Origin: CBDUQI01 sp965369325
GTDB lineage: Bacteria > Pseudomonadota > Gammaproteobacteria > Steroidobacterales > JBCBZW01
DNA length: 64,000 nucleotides
Reading direction: 5' to 3'
Assembly: GCA_965369325.1 (NCBI GenBank)
Contig: CBDUQI010000005.1
Coordinates: forward strand, 3,381-67,380
The notes beneath the pieces are model-generated. The model saw only the letters and a program-made list of their open reading frames with translations. It did no database searches and was not told the origin of the DNA. Positions 53,015 to 62,412 of the stretch are shown piece after piece. Every line of letters begins with the position of its first letter. The stretch's first letter is position 1. The translations under genes and the position numbers were made by a program.

Positions 53015-54691
53015 TCAGACTCGGCGGGCCGGCAGCAACTTGCGCGGATTCATAATACCCTCAGGGTCCAATGCCCGCTTGCCTGCGCTCAGCAACGTAA
53101 GCCCCAGCGCGCCCTGATCGCAGCTCAGCCAGGGCGCGTGATCCAGCCCCACGCCGTGATGATGACTGACGGTACCACCCGCCTGCACGATGGCATCGCA
53201 CGCGGCCCGCTTCACCGCCTGCCACTGCGCCACGGCATCCTGCGCGTTGCGCAGGAATACAAAGGTAAAGTACACACTCGCACCGTCTTGGTAACTGTGA
53301 CTGACATGTGCCATGACGATGTGCTGCGCCTTGGGTGCTGCGCGATTTGCCTGCAGCGCGGTGTCAATCGCCTCGCGCACTTGCGCATACAGTGCAGGCA
53401 GGCGAGCCCAGTCAGTCGCGGTCTCGAGCGTATCCACCCCCACACCACGATCCAGCAGCGGATCGCGCAGGAACGGCATATTGAACCGATTGGCGAACCA
53501 GCGCTCACCGGTGCTGGTACCCAAACTCAACGCACCCGCCTTACGGCAAATGCGTTTGATTCGACCGACCGACCAAGCCACGAGTGCCGCCTCGCCCTCC
53601 ACCCCAATCAGCAATAGGCAGGGACGTGCGGGGAACCCGCGCAACCGCAAATAGGCCGCCTTTAACGCCTCACCCATGCCGCCCGCTGCCTCGCTGGCGG
53701 AGGCCATCTGCATGAAGAAGGTTTCATCGGGATCTGACACACGCATCATCGCGGTTGGAATCTGAGCGTGATTCAGCTGACGAATCAGGGCGACACCTGA
53801 ACTGAAATCGCGCACCAGATACCCACGGTAATCGCGCTGTGCGGGCAACGCACGCACCTTGAACGTTGCCTCACAAATCACCCCCAGGGTGCCCTCCGAA
53901 CCGGCCACCCACTGGCGCAGATCAGGCCCGGCCGCACTCGCAGGTGCTGAGCAGGTGTCCCACATGCCACTGGGCGTGGCCAAACGCGCGGCGGCCAGCC
54001 ATTCCTCCGCTTTGCCATAGCGATTGGATTGTTGCCCAGCGCCGCGCGCAGCAATCCAACCACCCAGCGTCGAGTATTGAAAACTCTGTGGGTAGTGCCC
54101 CAGAGTGACACCGTGTGCGGCCAGCGCCTGCTCCAACGCCGGGCCGTAGATGCCACAGCGCGCGGTGGCGCGCATGCTCTGGGTATCCACCTCCAACAGC
54201 TCACACATCCGCGTCGTATCCAGGGTAATCTGCGTCTGCGGCGCATCCGCGTCCCCATTCACACCACCGACCACACTGGAACCGCCGCCAAAGGGGATTA
54301 ACGCGATGCGTTGTTGTGCGCAGTACTGCACTACGGTCAGGGTCTGCTCGGGAGTACTCGGGTACACAACGGCGTCGGGCGCACCACGCAATTCACCGGC
54401 GCGCGCACGCAGCAGGTCGTAGTAGCTACTGCCAAAGGCATGGAATGCGCGCTCGTAATGATCCACACATACACCGCCAGCGCCCACTATCCCGACCAGC
54501 GCCTGGCGCTGGCTCTGGGTGAGCCTCGGCTCTGCCAGGCCAATCTCATCCAGTGTTACAGCGGGCGTTTGCGGGAATACATCCACACCCAGTGCCGCGG
54601 CCAAGCGTGGCCACAGGGGCGCATCATCAGGCAGCGGATCCGGCTGATTCGCCTCGCCCCAGCCATTCCATAACAACGCCTTGCGGTCCAT
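53015..54691 (-). CDS. FAD-binding alkyl-DHAP-synthase-like flavoprotein
   Basis: 558 residues. An FAD-binding PCMH domain (YPSTPEQTLTVVQYCAQ, PFGGGSSVVGGVNGD, ARGAGQQSNRYGK) precedes a C-terminal oxidase domain. Near the C-terminus HHH at 510-512 (VSHHHGVGLDHAPWL) matches the histidine triad of alkyldihydroxyacetone-phosphate synthase, and the ending DPEGIMNPRKLL is typical of the family. AGPS exchanges an acyl for an alkyl chain on DHAP, the ether-bond-forming step. Related bacterial enzymes oxidise glycolate, lactate or glycerol phosphates, so the assignment is family-level. It follows a lipid kinase and glpD on the same strand. Confidence 0.82.
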   Translation of the reverse strand: MDRKALLWNGWGEANQPDPLPDDAPLWPRLAAALGVDVFPQTPAVTLDEIGLAEPRLTQSQRQALVGIVGAGGVCVDHYERAFHAFGSSYYDLLRARAGELRGAPDAVVYPSTPEQTLTVVQYCAQQRIALIPFGGGSSVVGGVNGDADAPQTQITLDTTRMCELLEVDTQSMRATARCGIYGPALEQALAAHGVTLGHYPQSFQYSTLGGWIAARGAGQQSNRYGKAEEWLAAARLATPSGMWDTCSAPASAAGPDLRQWVAGSEGTLGVICEATFKVRALPAQRDYRGYLVRDFSSGVALIRQLNHAQIPTAMMRVSDPDETFFMQMASASEAAGGMGEALKAAYLRLRGFPARPCLLLIGVEGEAALVAWSVGRIKRICRKAGALSLGTSTGERWFANRFNMPFLRDPLLDRGVGVDTLETATDWARLPALYAQVREAIDTALQANRAAPKAQHIVMAHVSHSYQDGASVYFTFVFLRNAQDAVAQWQAVKRAACDAIVQAGGTVSHHHGVGLDHAPWLSCDQGALGLTLLSAGKRALDPEGIMNPRKLLPARRV

Positions 54692-54726
54692 TCATCCCTC
54701 ACTTGGGGTCGCGCGACGGCGACCGA

Positions 54727-55689
54727 CTAAAGACGCAATGCCAGCGCGCCTGGCAGCACCTCGAAACTGGCCGGCAACTGCCCGATGGGCTCGCCGTCGG
54801 TCTCAATCAACACGGGCTCGCCGCCCAATGCCTGCGCATGCACCCGCGCGCCGCGCGCAGTACTCACTTTAGGATGGCCCAGATGTGCACCACGATACAG
54901 GCGCGGCAACCACCCCAGCATCTGCCACCAGGTGGTCTCAGCAATCACGGTGACATCTAACTGGCCATCGTCCGGGCGTGCATCCGGCGCCACCATCATA
55001 GCGCCGCCAAAATAACGCCCATTAGCGACGGCCACCGTCGTAATGTTGGCGTGCACAGGCGCCTGTGCGTCCACCGTCAGTGTCACCGGCTGTGGCGTAA
55101 ACCGCCGGCCGGCCGCCAGACTGGCCTGGGCGAACGTCACCTGCCCGCCCCACCGGCCAGCGCCACCGCGACGGTTGACATCCCGGGTCACCGCGCCAGA
55201 CAAACCAAAACTGGCGATGTTGATAAAGTAGCGATTGATCTGATCACCGCGATCGCTCACACAGCGAACACGTCCCACATCCAACGACCGCACGGGCGCA
55301 TCGCCAATGTGGCGGAGCAACTCACTATGGGACTGCGGCAGGGTAAAGTTGCGGACAAAGTCGCCGCCAGTGCCGACCATCAACACCGACAATGCCGCGC
55401 TGTGTTCACCTGCCGCGCCGTGGTGCATATAACCGTTGACCGCCTCGTTGAAGGTGCCATCGCCCCCCACCGCAATCACCAACTCATGCCCGTCCTGCAA
55501 CGCGGCTACCGTCGCCGCCGCCGCTGGCGCAAGCCTACTCTCACTGCCCGCCGGGCCGGCGCCCGGCGCTTGCGTGCGGTACACACGCAGGCTGGGAAAC
55601 ACCTCCTGCACTTGCGGTGCAAGCTGTTGCCACAGGCGCTCGCAACGCCCGCCGCCAGCTCTGGGATTAACCACCGCCGCGACACGCAT
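54727..55689 (-). CDS. Diacylglycerol/lipid kinase family protein (DAGK-cat)
   Basis: 320 residues from the ATG at 55689. It carries the DAGK catalytic signature VAVGGDGTFNEAVNG (about 75-90), an N-terminal NPRAGGG motif and the YegS/DgkB-like C-terminal beta sandwich (DGQLDVTVIAET and VLIETDGEPIG). It phosphorylates diacylglycerol or another lipid hydroxyl with ATP. It lies five bases from the glpD stop and upstream of the AGPS-like gene, so glycerolipid chemistry is a common theme. Confidence 0.88.
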   Translation of the reverse strand: MRVAAVVNPRAGGGRCERLWQQLAPQVQEVFPSLRVYRTQAPGAGPAGSESRLAPAAAATVAALQDGHELVIAVGGDGTFNEAVNGYMHHGAAGEHSAALSVLMVGTGGDFVRNFTLPQSHSELLRHIGDAPVRSLDVGRVRCVSDRGDQINRYFINIASFGLSGAVTRDVNRRGGAGRWGGQVTFAQASLAAGRRFTPQPVTLTVDAQAPVHANITTVAVANGRYFGGAMMVAPDARPDDGQLDVTVIAETTWWQMLGWLPRLYRGAHLGHPKVSTARGARVHAQALGGEPVLIETDGEPIGQLPASFEVLPGALALRL

Positions 55690-55694
55690 CAATG

Positions 55695-57359
55695 CTAGGC
55701 CTGCATAGGCTTGATCGGGAAGCTATCAAGCACGCGCTGGAGCTCTTCCTGCACACGCGCGTCGTCCCAGCCCAGTTCTTCCTGCATTACCTGTGCACAG
55801 CGCACCAGCACGGCATCGCCAGGATGACCCAGCGTTCCGATGCCGGTGCGTCGCATAATGACATCCTCCAGGTGCCAAGCCATTTCGTGGCGCGCCGCAT
55901 GACGTACCTGGCCGATCACCTCTGTGCGCCCTGCATGCACCGGCACGCCGGCGTCCTCGCTGGCGCCCAGCACATCATCCAGACGGCTACCGTGGTAACG
56001 ACACAGGTTCGCGACCAACTCTGGCGATAACGTGTGATGGCGGCGGCAGGCCCGATCCACAAAGCTGCGGTAGCGACCAATCTCCCCACCGTACAACGGC
56101 GTGCAGTGCGTCTGACTGGCCACCGGCGGGCGGGCCAGCTTCACCAGCGCCTGGTCGACCGCACGCTCGGCCAGCGCGCGTGATGTCGTCCACTTGCCAC
56201 CCACCGTGGACATCATGCCGCGCAGGCCGTCGGTTAGGCGATGGTCCACCACCTCGGCGGCACGGCTAGCCTTGTACGACTCACTCTTGCTGCCTTCACT
56301 GTCGGCCTGTTCATCCACTAACGGGCGCAGGCCGGCATAGGCATGCAGCACGTCAGCGCGGGTCAGATTCAGCCCCGGCAGCCCGACGTTGATCACCTCC
56401 AAAAACGCATCAATGTCCTGCTGAGTGACGCTCAACTGGTCGGGCTCGGCGTGAAAAATCTCATCCGTAGTGCCTAAAATGGTATGCCCGCGCCACGGCA
56501 ATACAAAGAAATGACGACCCTTGCGAGTCTTAATCGCCAGCGCCTCATCGCCCGCCAGGCTGCGCACGATCAGATGAATACCCTTGGAGCGAATCAGTGA
56601 GCGCGCCGGTTTGTCACTGCCCAGTAGCCCCATGGTTTTGTCCGCCCAGGGGCCAGAGGCATTGATGGTGACACGCCCGCGCAGGCCATATGTCTCGCCG
56701 CTGTGCAGATCGCACACCTGCACGCCTGTGATGCGCACTTGATCCCCATCCCGAATGCGGTCGAAGTTGGTCACACACGCGTAGTTCGCCACGTCAGCGC
56801 CAGCTTCGTTCGCGGCCAGCACCGACTCTAGGCACAGCCGCTCCGGCGAGTACATCTGGCAGTCAAAGAATAATTTGGCGCTGGCGAACTTGCGGTGCTT
56901 GAGCAGCGGCGCGATCTCCAGCGCCTGTGCATGACTGAGTTGCCGTGCGCCCGGCAGTTTTTTGTCGTCGTCCTGCAGGCGATTGCGATCGAATGAGAGC
57001 AAGTCGTACAACGCCAGCCCCAGACTCATCAGCAAGCGGCTTTGCTGGCCCCAGCCGTGGGTGGGCATAATGAAAGGCAATGGGTCAACCAGATGCGGGG
57101 CCACCACACACCAGATACGCCGCTCCGCCAACGCTTCGCGCACCAGGCGAAACTCGCCGTTTTGCAGGTAGCGCAAGCCACCGTGAATCATCTTGGACGA
57201 GCCAGCACTGGTGCCGTGGCCAAAGTCATCCTTCTCCAGCAGCGCCACCTGCAGCCCGCGTTGGGTGGCGTCCCAGGCAATACTCGCGCCGGTAGCACCG
57301 CCGCCAACGACAATCAGATCGTACTCACGAGCGGCCATCGCCGCGATATCACGTTGCAT
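55695..57359 (-). CDS. glpD: Aerobic glycerol-3-phosphate dehydrogenase
   Basis: 554 residues from the ATG at 57359 (MQRDIAAMAAREYD). The dinucleotide motif DLIVVGGGATGASIAWDA, the segment SSKMIHGGLRYLQ and a C-terminal helical domain are typical of GlpD. It oxidises glycerol-3-phosphate to DHAP at the membrane and reduces quinone. DHAP is the starting substrate for an AGPS-type route, which makes the neighbouring flavoprotein noteworthy. It begins 26 bases after the proC stop. Confidence 0.93.
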   Translation of the reverse strand: MQRDIAAMAAREYDLIVVGGGATGASIAWDATQRGLQVALLEKDDFGHGTSAGSSKMIHGGLRYLQNGEFRLVREALAERRIWCVVAPHLVDPLPFIMPTHGWGQQSRLLMSLGLALYDLLSFDRNRLQDDDKKLPGARQLSHAQALEIAPLLKHRKFASAKLFFDCQMYSPERLCLESVLAANEAGADVANYACVTNFDRIRDGDQVRITGVQVCDLHSGETYGLRGRVTINASGPWADKTMGLLGSDKPARSLIRSKGIHLIVRSLAGDEALAIKTRKGRHFFVLPWRGHTILGTTDEIFHAEPDQLSVTQQDIDAFLEVINVGLPGLNLTRADVLHAYAGLRPLVDEQADSEGSKSESYKASRAAEVVDHRLTDGLRGMMSTVGGKWTTSRALAERAVDQALVKLARPPVASQTHCTPLYGGEIGRYRSFVDRACRRHHTLSPELVANLCRYHGSRLDDVLGASEDAGVPVHAGRTEVIGQVRHAARHEMAWHLEDVIMRRTGIGTLGHPGDAVLVRCAQVMQEELGWDDARVQEELQRVLDSFPIKPMQA

Positions 57360-57385
57360 AGCGGCTCCTGGCGCGCAGCGGACGC

Positions 57386-58201
57386 CTAATCGTCGGCATA
57401 GAGTTTGCTGGCCTGCTCGGCCGACAGGGTAATCCCCATGATCATCGCTGAACTGAAGCCTTCGTGCTCCATCTTGTTGAGACCTGCAATCGTGCACCCG
57501 CGCGGCGTGGTGACCTTATCGATTTCCTGCTCCGGATGCCCACCGCCCACCAGCAACGAGGCCGCGCCTCGCGCTGTTTGTGCCGCAATCGCCAGCGCAT
57601 CCTCAGCACTGAATCCTATTTCGATGCCGCCTTGTGAGGCGGCGCGCACCGCACGCAGAAAAAATGCCACACCGCAGGCACCAAGAGCGGTAGCGGAGGA
57701 CATTTTGTCCTCATCAATCACCAGAGTTTTACCTACCGGATCGAACAACCCGCGCACCAGGTTGAGCGCTGCCTCGTCGTCCCGGTCACAGGCAATGCAG
57801 GTCATTGATTCGCCAATCGCCACCGCAGTGTTAGGCATCGCCCGCACCACCGCCACCGCCTCGCCGACGTGGCGACGAATCTGCGCGATCGTGGCCCCTG
57901 AAACCACCGATACCAGCAGGTGCACTTGCGAATCAAGCGCCCCGCTGAGGTGTGACAACACGCCGTCGAGCTGAGTCGGCTCTACCGCCACGATCACCAC
58001 CTGCGCCTCGCGCACCGCCTGGATGTTGTCCTGGGTAATACGAAAGCCTCTGGCCTGCGCCCACTCCAGCCCCTGCACATTGCGGCGGGTAAGAGTGATA
58101 TGACCGGGAGCATAGCGCCCGGATTCCACCAGGCCGTTGGCAATGGCCGTACCCAGATTCCCGGCGCCAATAATCGCGACCCGCTTACCGTCAGTTGCCA
58201 C
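57386..58201 (-). CDS. proC: Pyrroline-5-carboxylate reductase
   Basis: 271 residues from the GTG at 58201, which has a strong AGGAGG about eight bases upstream. The NAD(P) motif VAIIGAGNLGTAIANGL and the C-terminal signature with TTPRGCTIAGLNKMEHEGF are intact. It catalyses the last step of proline synthesis. It lies 63 bases after the ubiH stop and before glpD on the same strand. Confidence 0.95.
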   Translation of the reverse strand: MATDGKRVAIIGAGNLGTAIANGLVESGRYAPGHITLTRRNVQGLEWAQARGFRITQDNIQAVREAQVVIVAVEPTQLDGVLSHLSGALDSQVHLLVSVVSGATIAQIRRHVGEAVAVVRAMPNTAVAIGESMTCIACDRDDEAALNLVRGLFDPVGKTLVIDEDKMSSATALGACGVAFFLRAVRAASQGGIEIGFSAEDALAIAAQTARGAASLLVGGGHPEQEIDKVTTPRGCTIAGLNKMEHEGFSSAMIMGITLSAEQASKLYADD

Positions 58202-58264
58202 TTTCCTAACCTCCTGAATGGTGCTGCTGCGGCACGCGCTACGTGCTCGGCGCACACTGTTGCG

Positions 58265-59575
58265 CTATGACTCGCCACCGCGCTGTATGCGCGGCACATC
58301 CCCACTGATGCCCATCGCACGCTGCGCCAAACGGCGCTTCAGCCCCGCTGTGCGACCGACCAGATGCAAGCCGGAGCGCCGCATCCATCCAAATAACGGG
58401 TTGGTTTGGGTGAACAATCGATGAAGACCGTCCAGCAGCGTCATCATCCCCATATTCTCGCCCTTACGCCAGCGTTCATAACGTCTCAGCGGCACCTCAT
58501 CGCCCAACACCGCCCTCAACGCTCGCGCCTGATCAGTGCTCGCGCCCGGGATCGCCTGGCCAGGGCCACCACCGGCTTCGCCCGCCAGGGCATCGCCCAA
58601 TACCTGAGCCAGCGCGGCAGCATCCGAAAACCCAAGGTTCACGCCCTGTCCAGCCAGCGGGTGGACGGTATGCGCCGCGTCGCCGACCAACGCCAGACGC
58701 GGCGCGGTATAGGCTAGAGCGTATTGCGCGGACAAGGGGAAACTCACGCGAGCGGACACCGGATGCAGTTGACCAAGTACGCCATCACTGGCTGCGGTCA
58801 GCGCTTGCGCAAACGCATCCTCATCCAGCTCACACAACCGCAGCGCCTGGTCCTTCTCACACGACCACACAATCGAGCAATTACCGTCCGCCAGCGGTAA
58901 CAGGGCCAGCGGCCCCTCCGGCAGAAAGCGTTGCCAGGCGGTGGCCTGATGCGCTAGCTCGCTCTGCACGTTTGCCACCACCCCTCGCTGGCCGTAGTCC
59001 CAGCGTTTGACCGCAATGCCGGCAAGCTCCCGAGTGCGAGAGCCGGCGCCGTCTGCACCGATCACCAGCCCGGCGCGCAGCGCTGCGCCATCCTTCAGAT
59101 CAATGGTGACCGCATCACTCGCCCACTCGATATCCTCAATCTCCACCGGCGCAAACAGCGCAATGCGCTCATGCCGATCGGCGGCGCGAATCAGCGTATG
59201 TTGGATCAGGGCGTTCTCGAGAATATAGCCAAGCGGGTAGTGCTCCAGCTGCGAAGAATCAAAGCGAATGCCCACATCTGTGTTGGGCCCGCCGGCCATC
59301 GGCGCTGGACTCTGCGCATCCCACACCTGCATCGCCTCGTAGGGGCTGAGCCGGTGGGCGGCGATGGCGTCCCAAACGCCGGCGGCGGCCAGAATCCGCT
59401 GCGAACCACAGGAAATGGCGGACGCCCGTAATCCCGGCGCGGCCGACGGATCGAAGCCCGGCAATTCTGCCCGATCCAGCAACGCAATCCGCACGGGCAA
59501 CGCGGCCAGCAAATTCGCCAGCGCGGCGCCAACCATGCCGGCGCCTACGATGACGATATCAAAATCGTTTTGCAT
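58265..59575 (-). CDS. ubiH: UbiH/UbiI/UbiF-family FAD-dependent ubiquinone hydroxylase
   Basis: 436 residues. The N-terminal FAD motif is DIVIVGAGMVGAALANLLA, followed by GADGAGSRTRELAGI and the second FAD motif LVGDAAHTVHPLAGQGVNLG, the UbiH/COQ6 signature. It hydroxylates the ubiquinone ring. Its position just after pepP is that of E. coli ubiH, and no ubiI homologue follows; proC comes next instead. Confidence 0.9.
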   Translation of the reverse strand: MQNDFDIVIVGAGMVGAALANLLAALPVRIALLDRAELPGFDPSAAPGLRASAISCGSQRILAAAGVWDAIAAHRLSPYEAMQVWDAQSPAPMAGGPNTDVGIRFDSSQLEHYPLGYILENALIQHTLIRAADRHERIALFAPVEIEDIEWASDAVTIDLKDGAALRAGLVIGADGAGSRTRELAGIAVKRWDYGQRGVVANVQSELAHQATAWQRFLPEGPLALLPLADGNCSIVWSCEKDQALRLCELDEDAFAQALTAASDGVLGQLHPVSARVSFPLSAQYALAYTAPRLALVGDAAHTVHPLAGQGVNLGFSDAAALAQVLGDALAGEAGGGPGQAIPGASTDQARALRAVLGDEVPLRRYERWRKGENMGMMTLLDGLHRLFTQTNPLFGWMRRSGLHLVGRTAGLKRRLAQRAMGISGDVPRIQRGGES

Positions 59576-59620
59576 GGCTCATCTCAGGCGTATCGCCGCG
59601 CGCGGCACCCAGGTGCCCGC

Positions 59621-60928
59621 TCAGCCGCTCGCCATCAGTGCTTCGATCTGATCCGCCTCTTTGGGCAGCGCCCGGGTTAGCACATCAGGGTCTTTACGGG
59701 TAACCAGTACGTCGTCTTCGATACGCACGCCGATGCCCCACCACTTTCGCGGTACCCCACGACTACCAGGTGCAATGTAGATACCCGGCTCCACGGTGAG
59801 CACCATGCCGGGCTCCAGTTCGCGCCAGGCACCTCCCACCTGGTAGTCCCCCACATCATGCACATCCATGCCCAGCCAGTGGCCGGTTTTGTGCATGTAG
59901 AAGCGGCGGTAGTCACCGTTGTCGATAAGCGCTTTGAGCTTACCCTTGAGCAGCCCCAGTTTGAGCAGCCCACGCGTAATCACCTTCACGGCGGCATCGT
60001 GCGGCTCATTAAAGTGCCGGCCAGCTCTGACCTGCTCGATCGCGGCCAGCTGCGCATCCAGCACAACTTGGTAGATCTGCCGCTGCTCGCTCGAGAAGCG
60101 CCCATTGACCGGGAACGTGCGGGTGATGTCGGAGGCATAATAGTGATACTCACAGCCTGCATCGATCAGCAGCAAGTCGCCATCATTCAACACCCGATTG
60201 TTCTCGGTGTAGTGCAGGATGCACCCGTTCTCGCCCCCACCCACGATGGGCGGATAAGAAGTGCGTGCCCCGTTGCGACGAAATTCGTGCGCAAACTCCG
60301 CCTCCACCTCGTACTCCATCATGCCGGGGCGACATACCTTCATGGCCCGTTTATGGGCATCGACAGCTATCCTCGCGGCGCGGCGCATCGCGGCCTGCTC
60401 CGTACGACTCTTATACAAACGCATGTCATGCAACAAATGCTCGAGCGACACCAGTTCGTGTGGCGCCTGCCCTGGCGCTGGCAGTTGTTTGCGCAGGCCA
60501 TTCACCCACGCGATGATCTGGGTATCAAAATCCGGCCGGCGACCCATGCCGTAAAACACCCGGTCGCGCCCCTCCATCAGCCCCGGCAGTATCTCGTCGA
60601 TATCGCCAATCGGGAACGCGCTGTCCGCCCCGAAGTCGCGCTCGGCGCCCTCCGGGCCGGCACGACGCCCGTCCCAGGTCTCGCGCAGGGGATCGCGATC
60701 CCGGCAAAACAATATGTACTCACCGGCCGCCCGCCCCGGCACCAGCACCGCAACCGCCTCGGGTTCCTCAAAACCGGTGAGATACTGAAAATCACTATCC
60801 TGACGGAAGATGTACTCCACGTCCCGGTTACGGGTCTTGGCGCTTGAGGCCGGCAGAATGGCAATGCAGTTCTTGCCCATCATCCGCATTAGCTGACGCC
60901 GCCGGCGCTTGAATTCTTTGTTATTCAC
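59621..60928 (-). CDS. pepP: Xaa-Pro aminopeptidase
   Basis: 435 residues starting with GTG at 60928, which overlaps the upstream stop codon by one base (TAGTG). The N-terminal AMP_N domain (EFKRRRRQLMRMMG) is followed by the M24 pita-bread fold with metal ligands in DAGCEYHYYASDITRTFP, HKTGHWLGMDVHDVG, TVEPGIY and RIEDDVLVT. It removes N-terminal residues that precede proline. It lies in the conserved ygfB-pepP-ubiH order. Confidence 0.96.
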   Translation of the reverse strand: MNNKEFKRRRRQLMRMMGKNCIAILPASSAKTRNRDVEYIFRQDSDFQYLTGFEEPEAVAVLVPGRAAGEYILFCRDRDPLRETWDGRRAGPEGAERDFGADSAFPIGDIDEILPGLMEGRDRVFYGMGRRPDFDTQIIAWVNGLRKQLPAPGQAPHELVSLEHLLHDMRLYKSRTEQAAMRRAARIAVDAHKRAMKVCRPGMMEYEVEAEFAHEFRRNGARTSYPPIVGGGENGCILHYTENNRVLNDGDLLLIDAGCEYHYYASDITRTFPVNGRFSSEQRQIYQVVLDAQLAAIEQVRAGRHFNEPHDAAVKVITRGLLKLGLLKGKLKALIDNGDYRRFYMHKTGHWLGMDVHDVGDYQVGGAWRELEPGMVLTVEPGIYIAPGSRGVPRKWWGIGVRIEDDVLVTRKDPDVLTRALPKEADQIEALMASG

Positions 60929-61479
60929 TACTCTTGCTCCGCGTCCTGTTCTTGCAGGCGATGGTTCACGTCCTCAAAAATCACCTGCACGCCCACGCGG
61001 ATAAACTCATACAACTCCACATAGGCCTGCTCTACGGTTTCGCTGTCCTCGGTGCCGCGCGCGGCGTTGGCGATCTGCGAAAAAGCCTCCACAGCTTCGG
61101 CCGCGATATCATCCAGCAGGTCCAGGTCGGTCTGTGAAACACCCAGGCCATAGAGGAAGCCCTGACACCAGTCGCCCAAGGAGTTGGCTCGCTCGCTGAG
61201 CGGGCGGTCCTCCGGCACCAGCACGGTAAAGTGCATGTCCTGGGCATCCAGCGAGTCGCGCACGCGCACCGCCACCGAGCCCAGGTGATCGACCAGTTCC
61301 GCGTCCCCGGCAATGGCCGGATCGATCTCGCGCAGGCTCCGCGCGGCCGCGATCGCCAAGGTCGCCTCATCAAGCCCGCAGGCCAGTCCGGTCAAAATGC
61401 CATGACATTCGGTGGCATCGCAGGCAGCACGGGCGCGCTCGAGCATAATCGTCAGATCAGCATGTAGTTCATCTTGCAT
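60928..61479 (-). CDS. ygfB: UPF0149 family protein (YgfB-like)
   Basis: 183 residues from the ATG at 61479 (MQDELHADLTIML). It has the YgfB/YecA family pattern: ECHGILTGLACG near the N-terminus, SLGDWCQGFLYGLG in the middle and YVELYEFIRVGVQVIFEDV at the C-terminus. E. coli YgfB lies beside pepP. In Pseudomonas a YgfB homologue has been tied to beta-lactamase control; the role here is unknown. The long open stretch upstream of 61479 is not conserved and was left out. Confidence 0.92.
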   Translation of the reverse strand: MQDELHADLTIMLERARAACDATECHGILTGLACGLDEATLAIAAARSLREIDPAIAGDAELVDHLGSVAVRVRDSLDAQDMHFTVLVPEDRPLSERANSLGDWCQGFLYGLGVSQTDLDLLDDIAAEAVEAFSQIANAARGTEDSETVEQAYVELYEFIRVGVQVIFEDVNHRLQEQDAEQE

Positions 61480-61577
61480 AGGCGCGCATGCTATCACCGC
61501 CGCTGCACGCACTCTATATGCCCGCGCCAGACGGCGGTGTTTGACCCCGTCTGAGGGCAGTTCTATAGTGCATCGCC

Positions 61578-61814
61578 ATGGGGGATAAAGACGAAAGCCG
61601 CGAGACATTCCGACGCGAATTGCGCCGCCTGGAGGCACGCCTGGAGACGCTGGTGGACACCTGCGAGCAATTACGCGAAGAGAACGGCTCCTTGAAACAG
61701 CGCCAGGAGACGCTGGTGGCGGAGCGTGCTGGGCTGCTGCAAAAGAGCGAACAGGCACGCACCAGGGTCGAGGCGATGATCAGTCGACTCAAGTCCATGG
61801 AGGGCAGCTCATGA
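61578..61814 (+). CDS. Small coiled-coil protein, TIGR02449/ZapB-like
   Basis: 78 residues, almost all predicted coiled coil (RRELRRLEARLETLVDTC, QLREENGSLKQRQETL). Proteins of this size directly before zapA are found in gammaproteobacteria (TIGR02449) and resemble ZapB in being short coiled coils. Its stop overlaps the zapA start by four bases, so both are probably made together and act in or near the division ring. The function is inferred from position. Confidence 0.85.
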   Translation: MGDKDESRETFRRELRRLEARLETLVDTCEQLREENGSLKQRQETLVAERAGLLQKSEQARTRVEAMISRLKSMEGSS

Positions 61815-62128
61815 ACGAATCAGACAAGGCACGCGTAAGCGTACGGCTGTTGGAAAAGGAGTATCAAGTCGCCTGTTCGGCCGACGAGCGAGCCGATCTG
61901 CTGGCCTCCGCCGATTACCTGAACCATCAAATGCGCGAGCTGCGCGACCGCGGCAATGTCGTAGGGCTGGATCGCATTGCTGTCATCGCGGCACTCAATA
62001 TGGCAAACCAACTGCTTAAGGTCAGCCGCACAGAAGCGGAACTGATCGACGATGCCAACGACCGTCTGCGCAGCATGCGCAAGCGACTGGAGTCGGCCAT
62101 CGGAGGCGGCAGCCAACTGGAATTGTGA
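61811..62128 (+). CDS. zapA: Cell division protein ZapA
   Basis: 105 residues with the ZapA globular head (VSVRLLEKEYQVACSADER, ADYLNHQMRELRD) and a C-terminal coiled coil (RIAVIAALNMANQLL). ZapA crosslinks FtsZ filaments at the division site. It is followed by 6S RNA and then 5-FCL, the same order as in E. coli. Confidence 0.95.
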   Translation: MNESDKARVSVRLLEKEYQVACSADERADLLASADYLNHQMRELRDRGNVVGLDRIAVIAALNMANQLLKVSRTEAELIDDANDRLRSMRKRLESAIGGGSQLEL

Positions 62129-62173
62129 GCCGCGTCTGGACACCGAACGGTCAGTGGCTCACACTACGCCTGT

Positions 62174-62358
62174 GTTTCCTGCGGTGTTCGAGCAGAGTCT
62201 AATGTACCTCTCGGACCTAATTTTCCCAATCTTGGGGCCGGAACCTGAGGGCATCGTTGAGCAAGTCCGCACATTGCGGAAAGCCTGAGATGCCGCGGTT
62301 TGCCCCACCTATTGCTCTGGCTCGAGAGCAAAGACTCAATACGGCACAGGCGGGAAAC
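62174..62358 (+). ncRNA. ssrS: 6S RNA
   Basis: About 185 bases between zapA and the 5-FCL gene. The closing stem is GTTTCCTGC (62174-62182) against GCGGGAAAC (62350-62358), with one G-U pair. The 5' part CCTGCGGTGTTCG, the central GGAAAGCCTGAGATGCCG and the 3' CCACC-like segment before GGCTCGAGAGCAAAG follow the gammaproteobacterial 6S pattern. It binds sigma-70 RNA polymerase in stationary phase. The location matches ssrS in other gammaproteobacteria. Confidence 0.88.
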
Positions 62359-62412
62359 GCCTTAACACCTACCGCACGCCCCTCGCCGGCCGAACAGGCC
62401 GAGCGTCGGGCG

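Noticed and set aside
58201..58255. ATG-side extension of proC to 58255
   Set aside because: The GTG at 58201 has a strong AGGAGG upstream and gives the normal N-terminus of the family.
59858..60847. A 329-residue plus-strand frame opposite pepP
   Set aside because: It is antisense to conserved metal-binding motifs of pepP and shows no domain of its own.
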